From: Welwitschia mirabilis
Lineage: Eukaryota; Gnetophyta; Gnetopsida; Welwitschiales
DNA length: 36,090 nucleotides
Direction of reading: 5' to 3'
Assembly (NCBI GenBank): GCA_051453625.1
Contig: JBOZIK010000001.1
Span: 173,033,810 to 173,069,899, forward strand
The position numbers and the translations under genes are program-made. The notes below the pieces were generated by a model. That model had not been told where the DNA came from. It made no database searches and was given only the letters and a program-made list of their open reading frames with translations. Positions 12,145 through 22,835 of this stretch are shown here, in pieces (the first letter of the stretch is position 1; each line of letters starts with the position of its first letter).

Positions 12145-12494
12145 TTTGGATTAACTTCACTTGAAGTCATATTTTTTCATACTGTATAAGAGATTATTGA
12201 AGTCTCAATTATGTCTTCTTTCTAATCCTCCTATTAGAGATGGTATAGCTTTCAAATTAACATGATGCTTCTTCGATTAGCATGAGTACTTTTCATAGAT
12301 TATATGCTTTTATTTCTTTAATAATAAAGTGTTACATGTTCTTTCCTTAGTGCATTACTTTGATATCAAGTGATGATTATTTCATACTTATTATAGGATT
12401 GGCTAAGGCATGGTATTACTTTAAGATTTTATATGTGATTCTATTTTTTTCTTTAGCTTACATAACATAAATTTTCATTTGATAGATCTAAGAA

Positions 12495-12645
12495 ATAAGG
12501 CTTATATGCATACCATGGTATTATGCTTAATGGGATGTAAAAATCATAGTGGAATTCTAATGGTATTCTTGCTTTTATAAGTAAGATCTTCATTGTAATA
12601 AGTTCGAGAGAATAATTTTGAAGAAATAAATAGTCCATTATTTAG
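12495..12645 (+). repeat. Fragment of X LTR (3' part)
   Basis: Matches the 3' part of the X LTRs at 22200-22340 (+) and 24750-24930 (-). Shared landmarks are a TATATGCA...CATGGT block, AAAATCATAGTG, a CTTGC/TTTATA/TAAG segment and GAGAGAATA...TTTTGAAGAAATAAA. The 5' half of the LTR, with its tandem 36-bp units, is missing. The minus-strand frame 12453-12638 is a shadow of this repeat. Confidence 0.65.
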
Positions 12646-13490
12646 ATTCTTAAATAATCAATTGTAGAAAATAATAAACTTAAATCTTGAAAAATCAAAA
12701 AAGAAAGATTAGAAGCATCTTTTAGGTTAAAATTTCACAAGAAATGAACTATTTAATATATATCAAGCCTACTTCTTTTTAGCTTAGTTTTCATAATAGT
12801 TTAGCTTAAACTAGATTTTCTTTCTTGTATTTAAAATAGAAGGGATAGTTCTCATGAATATCAAGAGGTCATGGTGACTTCAAACATTGGTGTTTCTTTC
12901 TAGTTGTTTTAGCTTGTTTTAAACCCTCATTGACTTGTGATCTATGTCATCCCTGTTCCCCTATTATGCTTTTTCTCCACATGGGCTTGCCTTATTAAAT
13001 CTAATTCACCACTGTACTGTTACAATAATGTGGACTTCTATTACTAGTACACTACTAATAGTGCCCACTCTCAGTAATTTAGCTACTTGCATATTATTTT
13101 CAATTACTAACTTTTCACTTTGCTATTTATTCATATTACACATTGTAGAATGAAAAGCTATAGAAGATTAATCTTATGGCTTAACACTTTAAGGTGAATT
13201 ATAGTAGTAAGAATTGCAATCTAGGCTTTTGAGAGGTTAAACTCTGCATAAAATCATTAACACTTTTACCTTTCCACATTATTAATAGCCCTACTAAACT
13301 TTCATAACACTATCTTGCTTACTATGTTTCCTCTGTACTACCATTTCTTCCTACTATGCTTATGCTCTACTTAATGCTCTTCTTGCCATGTCATCATATC
13401 CCTGCTGTCCAATGTATATTGAGTGCACTACATTGAAATGTAGTGACAGATATGAACATATTTTATTAGCTCTCTACTCTTTTTAGATGC
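12646..13490. other. Unassigned, with a C-rich stretch
   Basis: The sequence at 12940-13430 is noticeably richer in C than the window average and has a 69-codon plus frame at 12944-13153. That protein is hydrophobic and matches no family I know. It may be an untranslated region or spacer of a decayed element. Confidence 0.4.
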
Positions 13491-13495
13491 CAATA

Positions 13496-13600
13496 AAACC
13501 TTGGCATAGTGATGAAGGCTTTTTTCTACTAACTTATAGGTTATAAGTTTGAGTCTAAGAGATGAAAAAACTCAATCCTTAAATTTGTGTTAACATTTTT
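13496..13600 (+). mobile_element. tRNA-derived SINE-like head 1
   Basis: A pol III box A-like TGGCATAGTGA (13502-13512; consensus TRGCNNAGTGG) is followed 33 bases later by a box B-like AGTTTGAGTCT (13546-13556; consensus GGTTCRANNCC). The box B differences are all G-to-A or C-to-T, as expected of deamination. Between them lies a tRNA-sized loop region ending in TAGGTTATAAG. The overall layout resembles plant Au-like SINE heads. The 3' end is not defined, and the sequence continues T-rich to about 13670. It is not a functional tRNA because no cloverleaf can be drawn. Confidence 0.5.
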
Positions 13601-14989
13601 CTTTTATTCTATTTAGATGTAGAATTTTTAACCCTTGCATAGCTTTTGTATCTATCTCACATACATTCAAATTTGTTTAAGTAATTACTTATCTATTTCC
13701 TAGTTTTATGCACTTGTAGTTTAGCTAGTAATTATCTAGCTTTTAGCTCTATTTTACACACATGCACAGTTTTTTGCATTTATTTATTTTTCAAAAATTT
13801 TTTGTGGTTATTTTTAAACTTGAAAGCTTGAAACTTACCTTTTATGAGCAAATCAAGCTAGAATATCAAGCAAGGTCCCTTGATTTGAGTTTTTTGAGCT
13901 CTTTTACTTACTTTTTGAGCATTTGTTTATAATACCTTTAAGTTTTTTTATAATTTTGGATTTTTTAATATTATANNNNNNNNNNAGCTAAATATATATT
14001 ATTAAGTTAAGTTGTAATATGAAGCAAGATTCCTTGACTTGATTTCTTTCTTTTCTTGGACTATTTTTGTGATTTAGATATATTAAGCTAAGTTTAATGA
14101 TGATGAAGAGTAACTTAACTTAACTTTATTTCTTTTTACATTTAATTATTCTTTTAGTATTACTTAAATTAAGTAATAACAAGAAAAATTACCTTTCACT
14201 CCTTAAAAACTTAATGTTTTTACTAGTAATAAGCTTCAGTTGGTGGTGGACATAGAGAGCCTTACAAAAATGAATATTCATGTTGGGATTTATGCTACTT
14301 TATAAAGATTATTATTTAGTCTTAACTACCATAACTATGAATTTCAAGTCATATAAATAAATGTGTATATCTTAAGTAGAGTATCTTGGCTACTTGAGGT
14401 TCATATTTCCACATACACCTTGTTAATCGAAGGTATGTTAAGTAAAAAGCTAAAAGCATAATGAAAGGATTTAGTTGAATTTCATTACCAAAGGACATAT
14501 GTTTGATAAAATTTAAAATTAGTAATTTTAAGATATAAATAGGTCATCAACATCACATGTAATCTTCCTTAAGAGGGGTAGGTAGCTGATGTAACTAAAA
14601 CTGACTAATGACTTGAAAGCCCAATTTACATGATTCACATTTTTGTCTTTTTACTTCTTCAAGAGGTAAGGGTATTACTCTTGGAGAGGATGTAATTACT
14701 TATTAGGTTTAAAAATAGACTCGAAACTTAACTAATTTAGCATTTTTATGATTTATTAAATAATTTAGGCATCCAATGTTAAAATCTACTTTGCTCACGT
14801 TAAAAAATTTTGAACAAGGTACTTTTGCCTTTCTTTCTTATGTGCATAGGTTTTTCCTAGTTGGAGGGGCTTTTATTGGTTATCATACTTTGTGGTTTGT
14901 ATAAATCACTTATTTTTTTGAGTTTCATTCCCTTTCATTATGACTATACCTCTTTATTATGACATTTTTTCTCTTTGCTTTTAATGAAT
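13601..14989. other. Unassigned sequence with a 10-N gap
   Basis: No domain is seen on either strand. A 10-N scaffold gap lies at 13976-13985. Sequence on its two sides (about 13860 and 14025) shares a partly similar phrase in which CAAG and a CCTTGA stretch precede TTGA. The gap may therefore fall between local duplicates. Confidence 0.4.
13976..13985. other. Scaffold gap (10 N)
   Basis: Ten undetermined bases, most likely a fixed-length placeholder and not a measured distance. Confidence 0.95.
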
Positions 14990-14991
14990 TA

Positions 14992-15165
14992 TGATATGGA
15001 TAGATCACTTAATATTGTGGATGAGAGCAAGATCTCTTTTTTCATGACTATGCCATCTTTTAGCTCTTTTTTCTTATATCTTTTTTTAATTTTAATAAGA
15101 TTTGTTTATATGATGAATAGATTACTTTTAGTTATGGATGTAAGTAAGATCCTTTTAATTCTTAC
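14992..15165 (+). repeat. 117-bp period imperfect repeat with a repeated peptide
   Basis: TAGATCACTT at 15001 and TAGATTACTT at 15118 begin two similar segments of about 45 bases ending AGCAAGATC and AGTAAGATC. Within the plus frame at 14975-15178 they encode MDRSLNIVDESKI and MNRLLLVMDVSKI, 39 residues apart. Retention of the frame suggests a former coding repeat. A third weaker copy may begin near 14939 (ATGACTATACC). I recognise no protein. Confidence 0.5.
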
Positions 15166-15179
15166 TTTCACCTCATAGC

Positions 15180-16960
15180 TTGTCAACTCTCTTTTGCTAC
15201 TCATTTTTTTCACCATGGAATAATTTTTAAAAGGTAATTTTTAGTGGTTCTTAGAGTCATTTATACCCATATTCAGCACTAGGATCATGACTAATATTAG
15301 AGTTACTCTTCACAATGATTAATCATGGGAGGTTTGGCATGTAGATTTCATGTCAATCATATAGATTTATGTTTATGGAAAGGATTTTTTTATCACATAC
15401 TCATATACCTCTTTAGGATTTAGCTAAATAAGGTGGTTATTTAGATATTAATAAAAAAATTAATTAGATATTATATAAAAATCTATTACTCATCAATAAT
15501 AAAAGTTGATTGATAATATGTAAAACCCCAAAATTTATAGTTAAACAATCTTCACACTTTTCTTTGATGTTTTGATACCCAAAATAAAGTCCAATGACAA
15601 CTAGAGTTGGGTGAGAGATAAAGTATGATTTTTAAATCTAAAAATATGGGAAGTACTTAAGGAAAAATCTATTTGAAGAATAAAACTAATAGTATTCCTC
15701 TAACTTAGAAATTTTAATTATAATGAGTTGAAATATGGATTAAAAATTGAGTTGTTGAAATGAACATTGAACCTAGAACTCCCTTTAGCATAAGATTCTT
15801 ATTAACCAGGGTTGCATAAATTCCTAATTAGAAGTCATAGAGAATCACCTTATACTAATTGCATTTTAAAGGTCTCAAGGTTTTCATGAAGTTTATTTAC
15901 TTCCTAGTTGGAAATTTTAATGAAATGAATAAGGATTATGATATAAGAGCAAATGTAAATAATTAAATAAGTGATTTCTATTTCAAGTAAGAAATTGTGT
16001 AAATGGAGGCATCTATAGGAATCAATCTTATGAACTTAATAATATAATCTGTGTGACTTAACTAGTATGTTATGGAGCCTAAAGCTGAAAAAAATTGAAA
16101 GCGAGATGAATTATATTACAATAGGAATATACTAAGAACATCCTAAAACTATGTTGGGATTTCATCTTATCTATATAGCATAGAAATCTCAGTTGAAAAG
16201 ATCACAATGGATGTAAGTACACTCTAATGGGAAGCGAGACTAAAATAAAGCATAAGGGAAAAATTCACTAGTAAGATAAATTCTCATCAAGAGAAGAAAT
16301 CACCCAAAAGCAGCTAAGAAATGATCCATTCTGAGAGAAAAACAGGGATTGTAGCTAAAAGAATTCAAGATAAAAAGGAAAAATGGCTTAAATGCAAACT
16401 AGCTTTGAACGTATTACAATCCACTACTAGTTTTCTCTAAAATATTTAATATGGGAAAAATGTTACCAAATACGATCAAAATTTTAGTGTTGAGAAAACA
16501 TATAATGAAAAACCAAAAAAAAAGTAAAAAAAAGAATGAACTTCTATCAATATATGCATTTGAATTATTTTGATTAAGAAAAAGGATCATTTTTTATATG
16601 GAGTATTTAACCAATTAGATAAGGGCTTCTTATTTTTTTGAAAACATGTAAAAGATTTCAATCATAGCACCAGAAGATGAGAAGAAATTTTAGTTAATCA
16701 TAAAAAATGAGGGTATTACTCTATGCGTTCAACATCTCAGCTAATCATTTAAGCTTTTAGAATGTCTTAACACAATTTGAATAAGGTTAATAACAAAAAG
16801 GTTAATTTCAAGATGACATCATTTTACATGTCCAAAATGACTGGTAAAGCATGGTTCAAAGTTTCCTTACCTATAAGCATAGTATTTGCTGACCAAATCC
16901 TCTTCATTATAAAGGCATTATTTAGAGGTAGACTAGTGGACAATTTAATTAAGAGGATAA
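15180..16960. other. AT-rich unassigned sequence
   Basis: No recognised domain. The 65-codon plus frame at 16777-16974 ends against the SINE-like head and has no family resemblance. Stops are dense elsewhere. Confidence 0.45.
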
Positions 16961-16973
16961 TGGTTTATGAATA

Positions 16974-17060
16974 GCATTAGCTTAATGGTTTAATAGTAGG
17001 TGTCAGTTACAGATAAAGGAAGGGTAGTGGTTTAAATCCCTCCATGAGTGCTAATGACCT
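16974..17060 (+). mobile_element. tRNA-derived SINE-like head 2
   Basis: Box A is TAGCTTAATGG (16978-16988), agreeing with TRGCNNARTGG. Box B is GGTTTAAATCC (17029-17039), one C-to-T change from GGTTCRANNCC. The spacing is 40 bases, within the range of tRNA genes and SINEs. The flanks GCATTAG and GAGTGCTAATG are partly complementary, as in a remnant acceptor stem. A T-rich tail follows. It differs in sequence from the head at 13496, so the two belong to different SINE families or have diverged far. Confidence 0.6.
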
Positions 17061-18014
17061 TTATCTTTTTGTTACTTAACTTTCCCTCTTCTCCACAAAA
17101 CTAACCTTCAAACCTTAAAATAATTTTAAAATGGTCTTCTCTACTAATTAATCTTTAATTTAAGAGGAAAATTAACTCCTTTTTCTTGGGGTTTGAATCC
17201 TTAAAAAGGAGGGAAGTTTTTTATCCAAATTAAAAGGAAAATTTATCATAAATACATTAATAATACTCTTCAGAAATGTAACAAAATATTAACTTATCAT
17301 GAAATCTAAGAAAGATTTTTTTCAAGAGACATTTCCAAATATGATATAAAAATAATGCACAAATTCATGTTATTTTTCCTAATACGATATAGAAATAATG
17401 AACCAATTCATGTTTATCTAAAGAATGTTCTTAAGAATTTATAAATTTTTAATTTGACATCCAATGTAATATTGCAAAAAGACATGGTAAAAGATCCAAG
17501 ATTTTTAATAAAGTTAATTAAATAATAGCTAGAAAATACAATCTCGAATAAACAAAAATTATTACTAGAAATTTAAAAGAGATAATCATTCTATATATCA
17601 TAAATCTTCAGAGTAAACTTTACATACTACAACCCACATACTTATAAATAAATGGAGTTTGTCTCTTATTACAATAATAGATAACATATTGAATGCTCAT
17701 GAATTTCAGACACTTAATTTCAAGTATTCAAGAAAAATATTACAATTATTTAGAATATTTTTCATCAATATAGGGCCAATAATACTTCATCTACTCATGT
17801 CCACCTTAGCAATTAAACTCTAGATTTACCACCACATGGGATGAGAACTGTGAAAATATCACAGCTCCTAGTATGGTTTAGATAAGAATAGGTTATTTGA
17901 TAAGAAGATTCAAGAGTTAAGATAGGATATACAAATCAAAACATTAAGAGGGTTAAGATATAATATAGACATCGACCTTATGAATGAGAATACTACATAT
18001 ATTAAAATATCTAA
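17061..18014. other. AT-rich unassigned sequence
   Basis: No domain or RNA gene is seen apart from the 43-bp-period repeat at 17338-17414. Confidence 0.45.
17338..17414 (+). repeat. 34-bp imperfect direct repeat, 43-bp period
   Basis: Copies at 17338-17371 and 17381-17414 share the order ATGATATA/ACGATATA, AATAATG, CCAATTCATGTT-like end. About 29 of 34 bases agree. One difference is an ATG/ACG transition. Confidence 0.75.
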
Positions 18015-18350
18015 ATTACTTCACTACCTTGTTTGGTGATTTGTGAAGCCTGCTGCCTCATTTAGTGATTTTTGGTTCTCATATAATATTTAACTTCACT
18101 ATTTCATTTGATGGTCTGTGAAGCCCATTACCTCATTCAGCGATTTTTTATTCTCATAAATATATATATAATCTCAAATATCATTAACTACACTACCTTG
18201 TTTGGCTATCCATTAAGCCAACTACTTAATTTGGCAATTTATGATAAATCTAATATTTCCACTACCTCGTTTGGTGCTCTATGGGATTCTCACTTCACTA
18301 TCTCATTTGATGATCTATGAAGCCCACTACCTCATTTGGAAATCTATGAA
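18015..18350 (+). repeat. Degenerate array of CACTACCTCATTTGG-like units
   Basis: At least nine versions of a 26-30-base unit, close to CACTACCTCATTTGGTGAT followed by YTATGAAGCC, begin near 18022, 18051, 18097, 18127, 18190, 18220, 18260, 18296 and 18325. They tend to pair: one unit ending GAAGCC is followed at once by a second ending in TTTTTGG or TATG. The pairs are separated by AT-rich spacers of 20-50 bases. All lie on the same strand. Variation is mostly C/T and A/G. The array is clearly higher in C and G than its surroundings. The plus frame at 18108-18320 is its translation and probably not a protein. Confidence 0.8.
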
Positions 18351-19629
18351 AATCCATAACCATAAGTTCCAAAAAAACAATGTCAAGAAACTAAGATGAG
18401 TTTTAACCACAACATATCATCTCAACCATACATTTCAATAGCATGATGACAAGCTAAATACAATAAGGATGAATCATGAATTATCATCTCATAATAAGAA
18501 AGATAATGTCAAGATATCAAGAAAAAGGATAAATGGAGATGAAACATATATCAACATAGAGTTTATCTTATTCAAGTAATGCATGATTTAACATTTGACT
18601 TACAGGAATATATACACATTGATCTCAATAACAAAATGCATAAGAAAGGACCATCAAGTAAATACAAAAGTATATAACCATACTTGTATATGTTTGTTAT
18701 TCAAAGACCTTACAAGTTTTTAGAGATCCTCCTAAGCTTCTATGATTTCATGGCAAGAGTATTCTGGAAAATAAAGTAGACTTGAGGAAGGAAGGACTCT
18801 ATTTAAAGTGAGAGAACATGCATGAGATGATAAAACTCAATAATATGAAAGAACCCAACATGAAATAAGGTTAAGAGGGGTTACATAATGTCTCATAAAA
18901 TATTTCCTGATCATTGAATACTTTTAATAATATAAAAAAATAATTCTTTACGTTTAATCATAATAATAAGGAAAAATGATAAATAACATGTCTCCATGAT
19001 ATACATTTAATGAAGAATAATTTGTAAGAAGTGCATAAGTAAATAAAATAAATCATTTGCAAGGTACTCATACTACAATTTAATAAGACAACATCTCAAG
19101 GACATAATGTTTGTATCAATTGGGGTTTTTAAATAATTCAATATTTTCTAAATATTTGATTAAACATGACCTTGCAAATTTTACAAGAAAAGTAAAAATG
19201 TGGACGTGACATCAGATTAAAATAAGCTATACTAACTTCTATGATTTGAGGGATATATTATATTCCAAAAATTATTTGAAGCTCCTTAATGTCATAACTC
19301 ATATGAATAGTTTACATTATGAGAAAGTACAAATTTAATAATTAATTGTATTAATGTAAGCCATCAAAACAAAAATAGTAGATATTAATTCACAAAAACA
19401 AGTTTGCGTTTACTATATTAACTTCATCAACTATTATTTAAAAGAATCCTTCTTGTATAGTTACATTATATTGCTATATGATAATAAGCAACTAAATAAT
19501 ATGATTTTTAATATGCTTAGTAATTATCTCATTTTCATTAAAGTTTAATTTTACTTCAAAATATCTTCTTCTTCTAATATCACATGAAAATTTTTTCATC
19601 CTCATGCCCTCCTTATTAAGATAAATAGT
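18351..19629. other. AT-rich unassigned sequence, probable 5' part of P1
   Basis: No X-LTR match was found here, so the 5' LTR of the downstream P1 element is missing or unrecognisably diverged. The last 100-200 bases may be gag. Confidence 0.4.
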
Positions 19630-20040
19630 TTATTGATAAATTCCATCTATAAAAGAAATTACATCATGAAACGTATAAGGCTCTATAAAAATAGAAAAAT
19701 AATAATTCTAATTAGTTTTAAGAAAATAAGGAGAAAGTTTAAAATACTACAACTCCTAATAAGAACAAATACTTATGGTTATTATGTGAAAGACAAGATC
19801 ATATCACATATTTATGAGGAATTCTTTAGAATAAGATAAAGTCTATACCTAAGGCAAATGTAGTTACTAAAAATGTTGATTTATTTAATAATGTTAAAAA
19901 TTTTAAATTAAATAAAATCTTTGACAACTCTAACTTTATTAATATAAGTGAGCACATATCTCATCATGAGACACGGATTGTTAACACAAGTGTAACTTAA
20001 CATGATTTATTAACTTGATTATTTTGATGACTTATTAAAG
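19630..20040 (+). pseudogene. P1 gag zinc-knuckle and protease remnant (copia)
   Basis: The frame from 19830 to 20000 is open for 56 codons: KANVVTKN, VKNFKLNK, FDNSNFINISEH, then IVNTSVT and a stop. It aligns along its length with the P2 protease region (27070-27231, minus), where WILNISSTCHM marks the retroviral-type aspartic protease site (family form WILDSGSTxHM). In P1 the site reads RIVNTSVT, so the catalytic Asp is Asn. Upstream, around 19632-19700, a stop-broken frame (DKFHL*KKLHHETYKAL) has the spacing of a CCHC knuckle with its Cys residues lost. In an intact element the product would be the N-terminal part of Gag-Pol. It is part of element P1. Confidence 0.55.
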
Positions 20041-20359
20041 CATTAAGTTATGTTTATTTGTACACAGAACTTCTATGGAAGGCTATTATTCAGTTACCTT
20101 TAACTTCACATTGCTCTTTTTATAGATTTTTTCTTATGTTATGTATGTTCTTTTTTTAAGATTGCATCTTCTATTACTTTCCACTTTGATGTGGGAAGAT
20201 CACTCTATTTCCATGATGAATCACTTATTGGATATTTATAATAGTAAATAAGAACTAATTATGAAATAATAAATGAATATAAAACTCATTTATCTTTATT
20301 AATGTATTAGAATGTAAGATATCACCTATGCAATTTCACAAGATGAGATCTCTTCCTTG

Positions 20360-21180
20360 CTACTATGGCATGATCAACCAGGACATCATGCTCCTCATAT
20401 AATGAATGCAATGCATAATAATCATATGCTTATATCATTTATTTCATATGATTTTTATCAATGTAAAGCATGTATTATAAGTAAAGTAACTTAATAGTAG
20501 TTTATAGTAAGTAAGTGTCATGCCAATTGAAAGTTTTTACTCATTCACAATGATCTATATAAAGCACACCAATTTCCATTATTCATATATTTCATTATTT
20601 TATCTCTTTTATTAATGACTATTTCTAAATGGCTTGGGTATATTTCATTAAATCCAAATCATAGAATTTAGATAATTTTAATAAGTTCAAAACTAAATAA
20701 AAAGTTAATCCAACTATTAGATTAAAATTTTTCACTTAAATAATAATGGAAAATAAACATTTTCCAAGTTTAGGGAGTTTTTCACTATTAAAGGGATTTG
20801 ACATTTGAATATCTACCTTAGAATACCATAATAGAATAACATTTCTAAGTGACTTAATTACACTATTATGGATATGATACATTCCATGATGTATTTCAGT
20901 GATTATAAGATCTACCTTTGGGGTGAAGTAGTGAATACAATAATACATCTTAATAAATGTGTGAGTTAATATACCCAAAAAAAGAGCATTTCTAGTGAAA
21001 AAGTGGTATGAATATAAGTAAAAATTGAATCATTTTCATGTTCTTAATTACAAGTTCAATGTTAAAATTCCACATAAACATTTTTATAAATTTAAAGCAC
21101 ATGCTCACATTACTATATTTGTGGGATGTTTAACTAACCAAAAGCATTATCAAGTATACCTCTAAAAACATCATAAGATT
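20360..21180 (+). pseudogene. P1 integrase remnant (copia)
   Basis: The plus frame near 20360 reads WHDQPGHHAPHIMNAMHNN and then CKAC, the HHCC zinc-binding module of the GAG pre-integrase domain. From 20769, FREFFTIKGI*HLNIY and, at 20916, LWGEVVNTIIHLN match the end of the integrase core (family form SFWAEAVNTAxYILNR). HITIFVGCLTNQKHYQVY-like sequence near 21120 matches the GYxxxxKxYR region after the core. The segment that should carry the first catalytic Asp is too decayed to assign. Several CAA codons are now TAA. The closest relative in the window is the P2 integrase at 25820-26650. Confidence 0.65.
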
Positions 21181-21499
21181 ATTCTTTTTCATGATGTCAT
21201 CTTTTTAGAGACTTTGAATGATGATTCTTAGATTAATTTTTTAGAGATTTATCTTTTCTATAACTTAATAACCATATTAAATGATTAATCTCCTATAGCT
21301 AAGTGGCAAAATTTGGCTATGAATAATGCTTCAATATCTTCTATTAGTATATCTACTTTTCAACCTATATGAATTTAGTAATTTTGTATTTTTAGTATGC
21401 TTAATCATAGTTCTGATAATAATCTAGTAGGTTTTTAAAATAATTAATCTAATACTACACATGGATAACATTAATTTCTTTAATTAGAATATACTTTTT

Positions 21500-21821
21500 A
21501 AGATATTCATGATGATGAGAAGGATAAAACTATAACTAAACATGACTCCTCTACAATACATGATGATGATGCTAATAAGCTTTACTTGACTTTTGATAGT
21601 AAATCAACTTCTTTGAAATACAATATTCCGCATAACCATTGAGTTTAAGCCATGAAAGAAGAATAATATTCACTTTTAAAAAATGTGATAGGGGAATTTT
21701 TCCTAAAATTAAAAAACTCATACAACATGAAATTATTACACTAGTACACCATCTGATCCTAAAATTTACAATTGATACTAGAACAAAGATACTTGATCCA
21801 GAGAATTTCCAACACTTCTAA
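21500..21821 (+). pseudogene. P1 reverse-transcriptase stub and polyprotein end
   Basis: The frame from 21562 gives DDDANKLYLTFDSKSTSLK, then HNH*V*AMKEE*YSL. This is the start of the copia RT domain (family form EPxSFKEA...WxxAMxxEYxAL), with Trp and Gln codons turned to stops. The polymerase core should follow, but the sequence reads HEIITLVHHLIL, DTRTKILDPENFQHF and a stop at 21819-21821, then enters the X LTR. P2 ends the same way, with FQHF and a stop at 25306. The end therefore seems to be inherited and not an accident of this copy. The 60-codon frame at 21639-21821 covers its last part. Confidence 0.6.
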
Positions 21822-21844
21822 TATAGGATTAAATTAATAATGAA

Positions 21845-22372
21845 TTGATCTAAACTTTTTTTTTCTTATACATTATGGAATTCATTTTATTTTAAGTATT
21901 TATTCAAAGTTACTCTGAATCCTACTATTACGAGATGTGTAGTACAATTATGACCTAGTACTATGGAATGTGTAGTACATTCTTTGATCTAGTATTACAG
22001 GTTGTGTAATGTACATAATACATCCTATATGCTAATAAATATGTAGTAGTAAATTAAATACTTATTAAAAAGGTAGTTTTCTCACATGAAAACTCCCTTA
22101 AAAAGGTTTTATTAAAGGCTACATTCCTAAGGTTTTCTCTAAAGTAACAAATTTTAGAAGAGAGTATATTTCCACATTAAGAGTTAATTACTAAGGATTA
22201 TATGCACATCATGGTCTTATACCTAGGGGGGTGTGAAAATCATAGTGAAACCCTAATGATGTACTTGCCTTTATAGATAAGCTCTTGATTTTAATCAATA
22301 AGAGAGAATATTTTGAAGAAATAAAGATTTAATTTTAGGAACTCTTATTTATGTTTCTTACTCTTCTAATTT
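21845..22372 (+). repeat. X LTR of P1 (3' LTR)
   Basis: Matches 25290-24750 in inverse orientation along its whole length. Shared blocks are TTTCTTATA...TTATGG, the 36-bp units, a GGTTTTATTA segment, ATTCCTAAG, CCACATTAAG, AAACCCTAAT-like sequence, the GTGTACTTG block and GAAATAAA. It starts about 24 bases after the P1 stop, as a 3' LTR should. The end lies near TAATTTCC (about 22372), opposite TTTTTCA in P2. GAAATAAAG near 22319 may be the poly(A) signal. I cannot identify a target-site duplication. Confidence 0.7.
21923..22025 (+). repeat. 36-bp tandem units inside the X LTR
   Basis: Three units begin at 21923, 21959 and 21993. Each has the plan TACTATG/AGATGTGTAGTACA, a variable spacer, then CTAG. 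The P2 LTR has about four versions (25085-25204, minus). The repeated ATGTGTAGTACA has a quasi-palindromic GTAC core and may be an enhancer-like element of the LTR promoter. That role is inference. Confidence 0.7.
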
Positions 22373-22390
22373 CCGATAGAGAGACCTTTA

Positions 22391-22835
22391 TTTTTCAGGC
22401 TTATAATATTCTTGCTATAAAGGTCAAATGGCTTAGAAACATTAATATCATATCTATGATGAATGATCTTATGCCATCATACTTGAGCTAGAACTACATG
22501 GATATCATGTCTATAGTGGATGTGATTATGACAATGTGCTTGACCTAGAGTAAAAGGTACATAAATTTAATTAAATATTTATGTTTTTTAAAGCTATTAT
22601 TCTAGCATTGATGTAATGTCCTATTCCTAATTATCTTATACATTTTAATCAATTATACTCATTTCCATTGGGCTTACTTGAATTGATAGTCTATCACATA
22701 AATCCATATGAAAGAATAACATAGGAACTATACTTTAAATGGAAATTTTAGTTTCATTAGTAAACATAGGATTTGATCATGCAAGATTTTTATTGTTAGG
22801 ATAATTTTACATATTATCATACATTGCTGATATAT
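22391..22835 (+). repeat. Repeat Y right arm, copy C
   Basis: Homologous to 6622-7068 in the same orientation. Shared blocks include TATTCTTGCTATAAAG against TATTCTTGTTTTAAAG, ATGGCTTAGA, TTAATTAAATATTTATG and AGCATTGATG. It follows the X LTR of P1 directly, so P1 ends within or against a Y repeat. A short TA-rich tandem (ATTGCTGATATATA / ATTGTTGATATATT) closes it near 22825-22865. Confidence 0.65.

Larger units (their letters stand above)
11540..12490 (+). repeat. LTR-like repeat Y, copy B
   Basis: Colinear with copy A (5520-6620). Anchors are GCATCATCTAGAG at 11749, the TATA box at 12137, and TAGTGCATTACTTTGATATC at 12348. It lacks the 195-base segment of copy A and contains a private 80-bp tandem duplication (11922-12081). 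At about 12490 the match to copy A ends and X-LTR sequence begins, so copy B is a chimaera or carries a nested fragment. Confidence 0.65.

Noticed and set aside
12944-13153. 69-codon plus frame in a C-rich stretch
   Set aside because: No conserved motif. Composition alone explains the openness.
16777-16974. 65-codon plus frame before SINE-like head 2
   Set aside because: No recognised family and no neighbouring coding signal. Length is compatible with chance in AT-rich DNA screened in six frames.
16974-17060. A functional tRNA gene
   Set aside because: Boxes A and B are present, but the spacing and sequence do not allow a cloverleaf with a normal anticodon stem, and there is a T-rich SINE-like tail.
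17189-17199. Third pol III box B (GGTTTGAATCC)
   Set aside because: One base from consensus, but I found no box A in the 30-60 bases upstream.
18108-18320. 70-codon plus frame
   Set aside because: It is the translation of the CACTACC array and its spacers. Unit lengths are not multiples of three, so coding is unlikely.
18015-18350. CRISPR array
   Set aside because: Units are degenerate, spacing is irregular, units abut in pairs, there are no cas genes, and the context is a plant genome.
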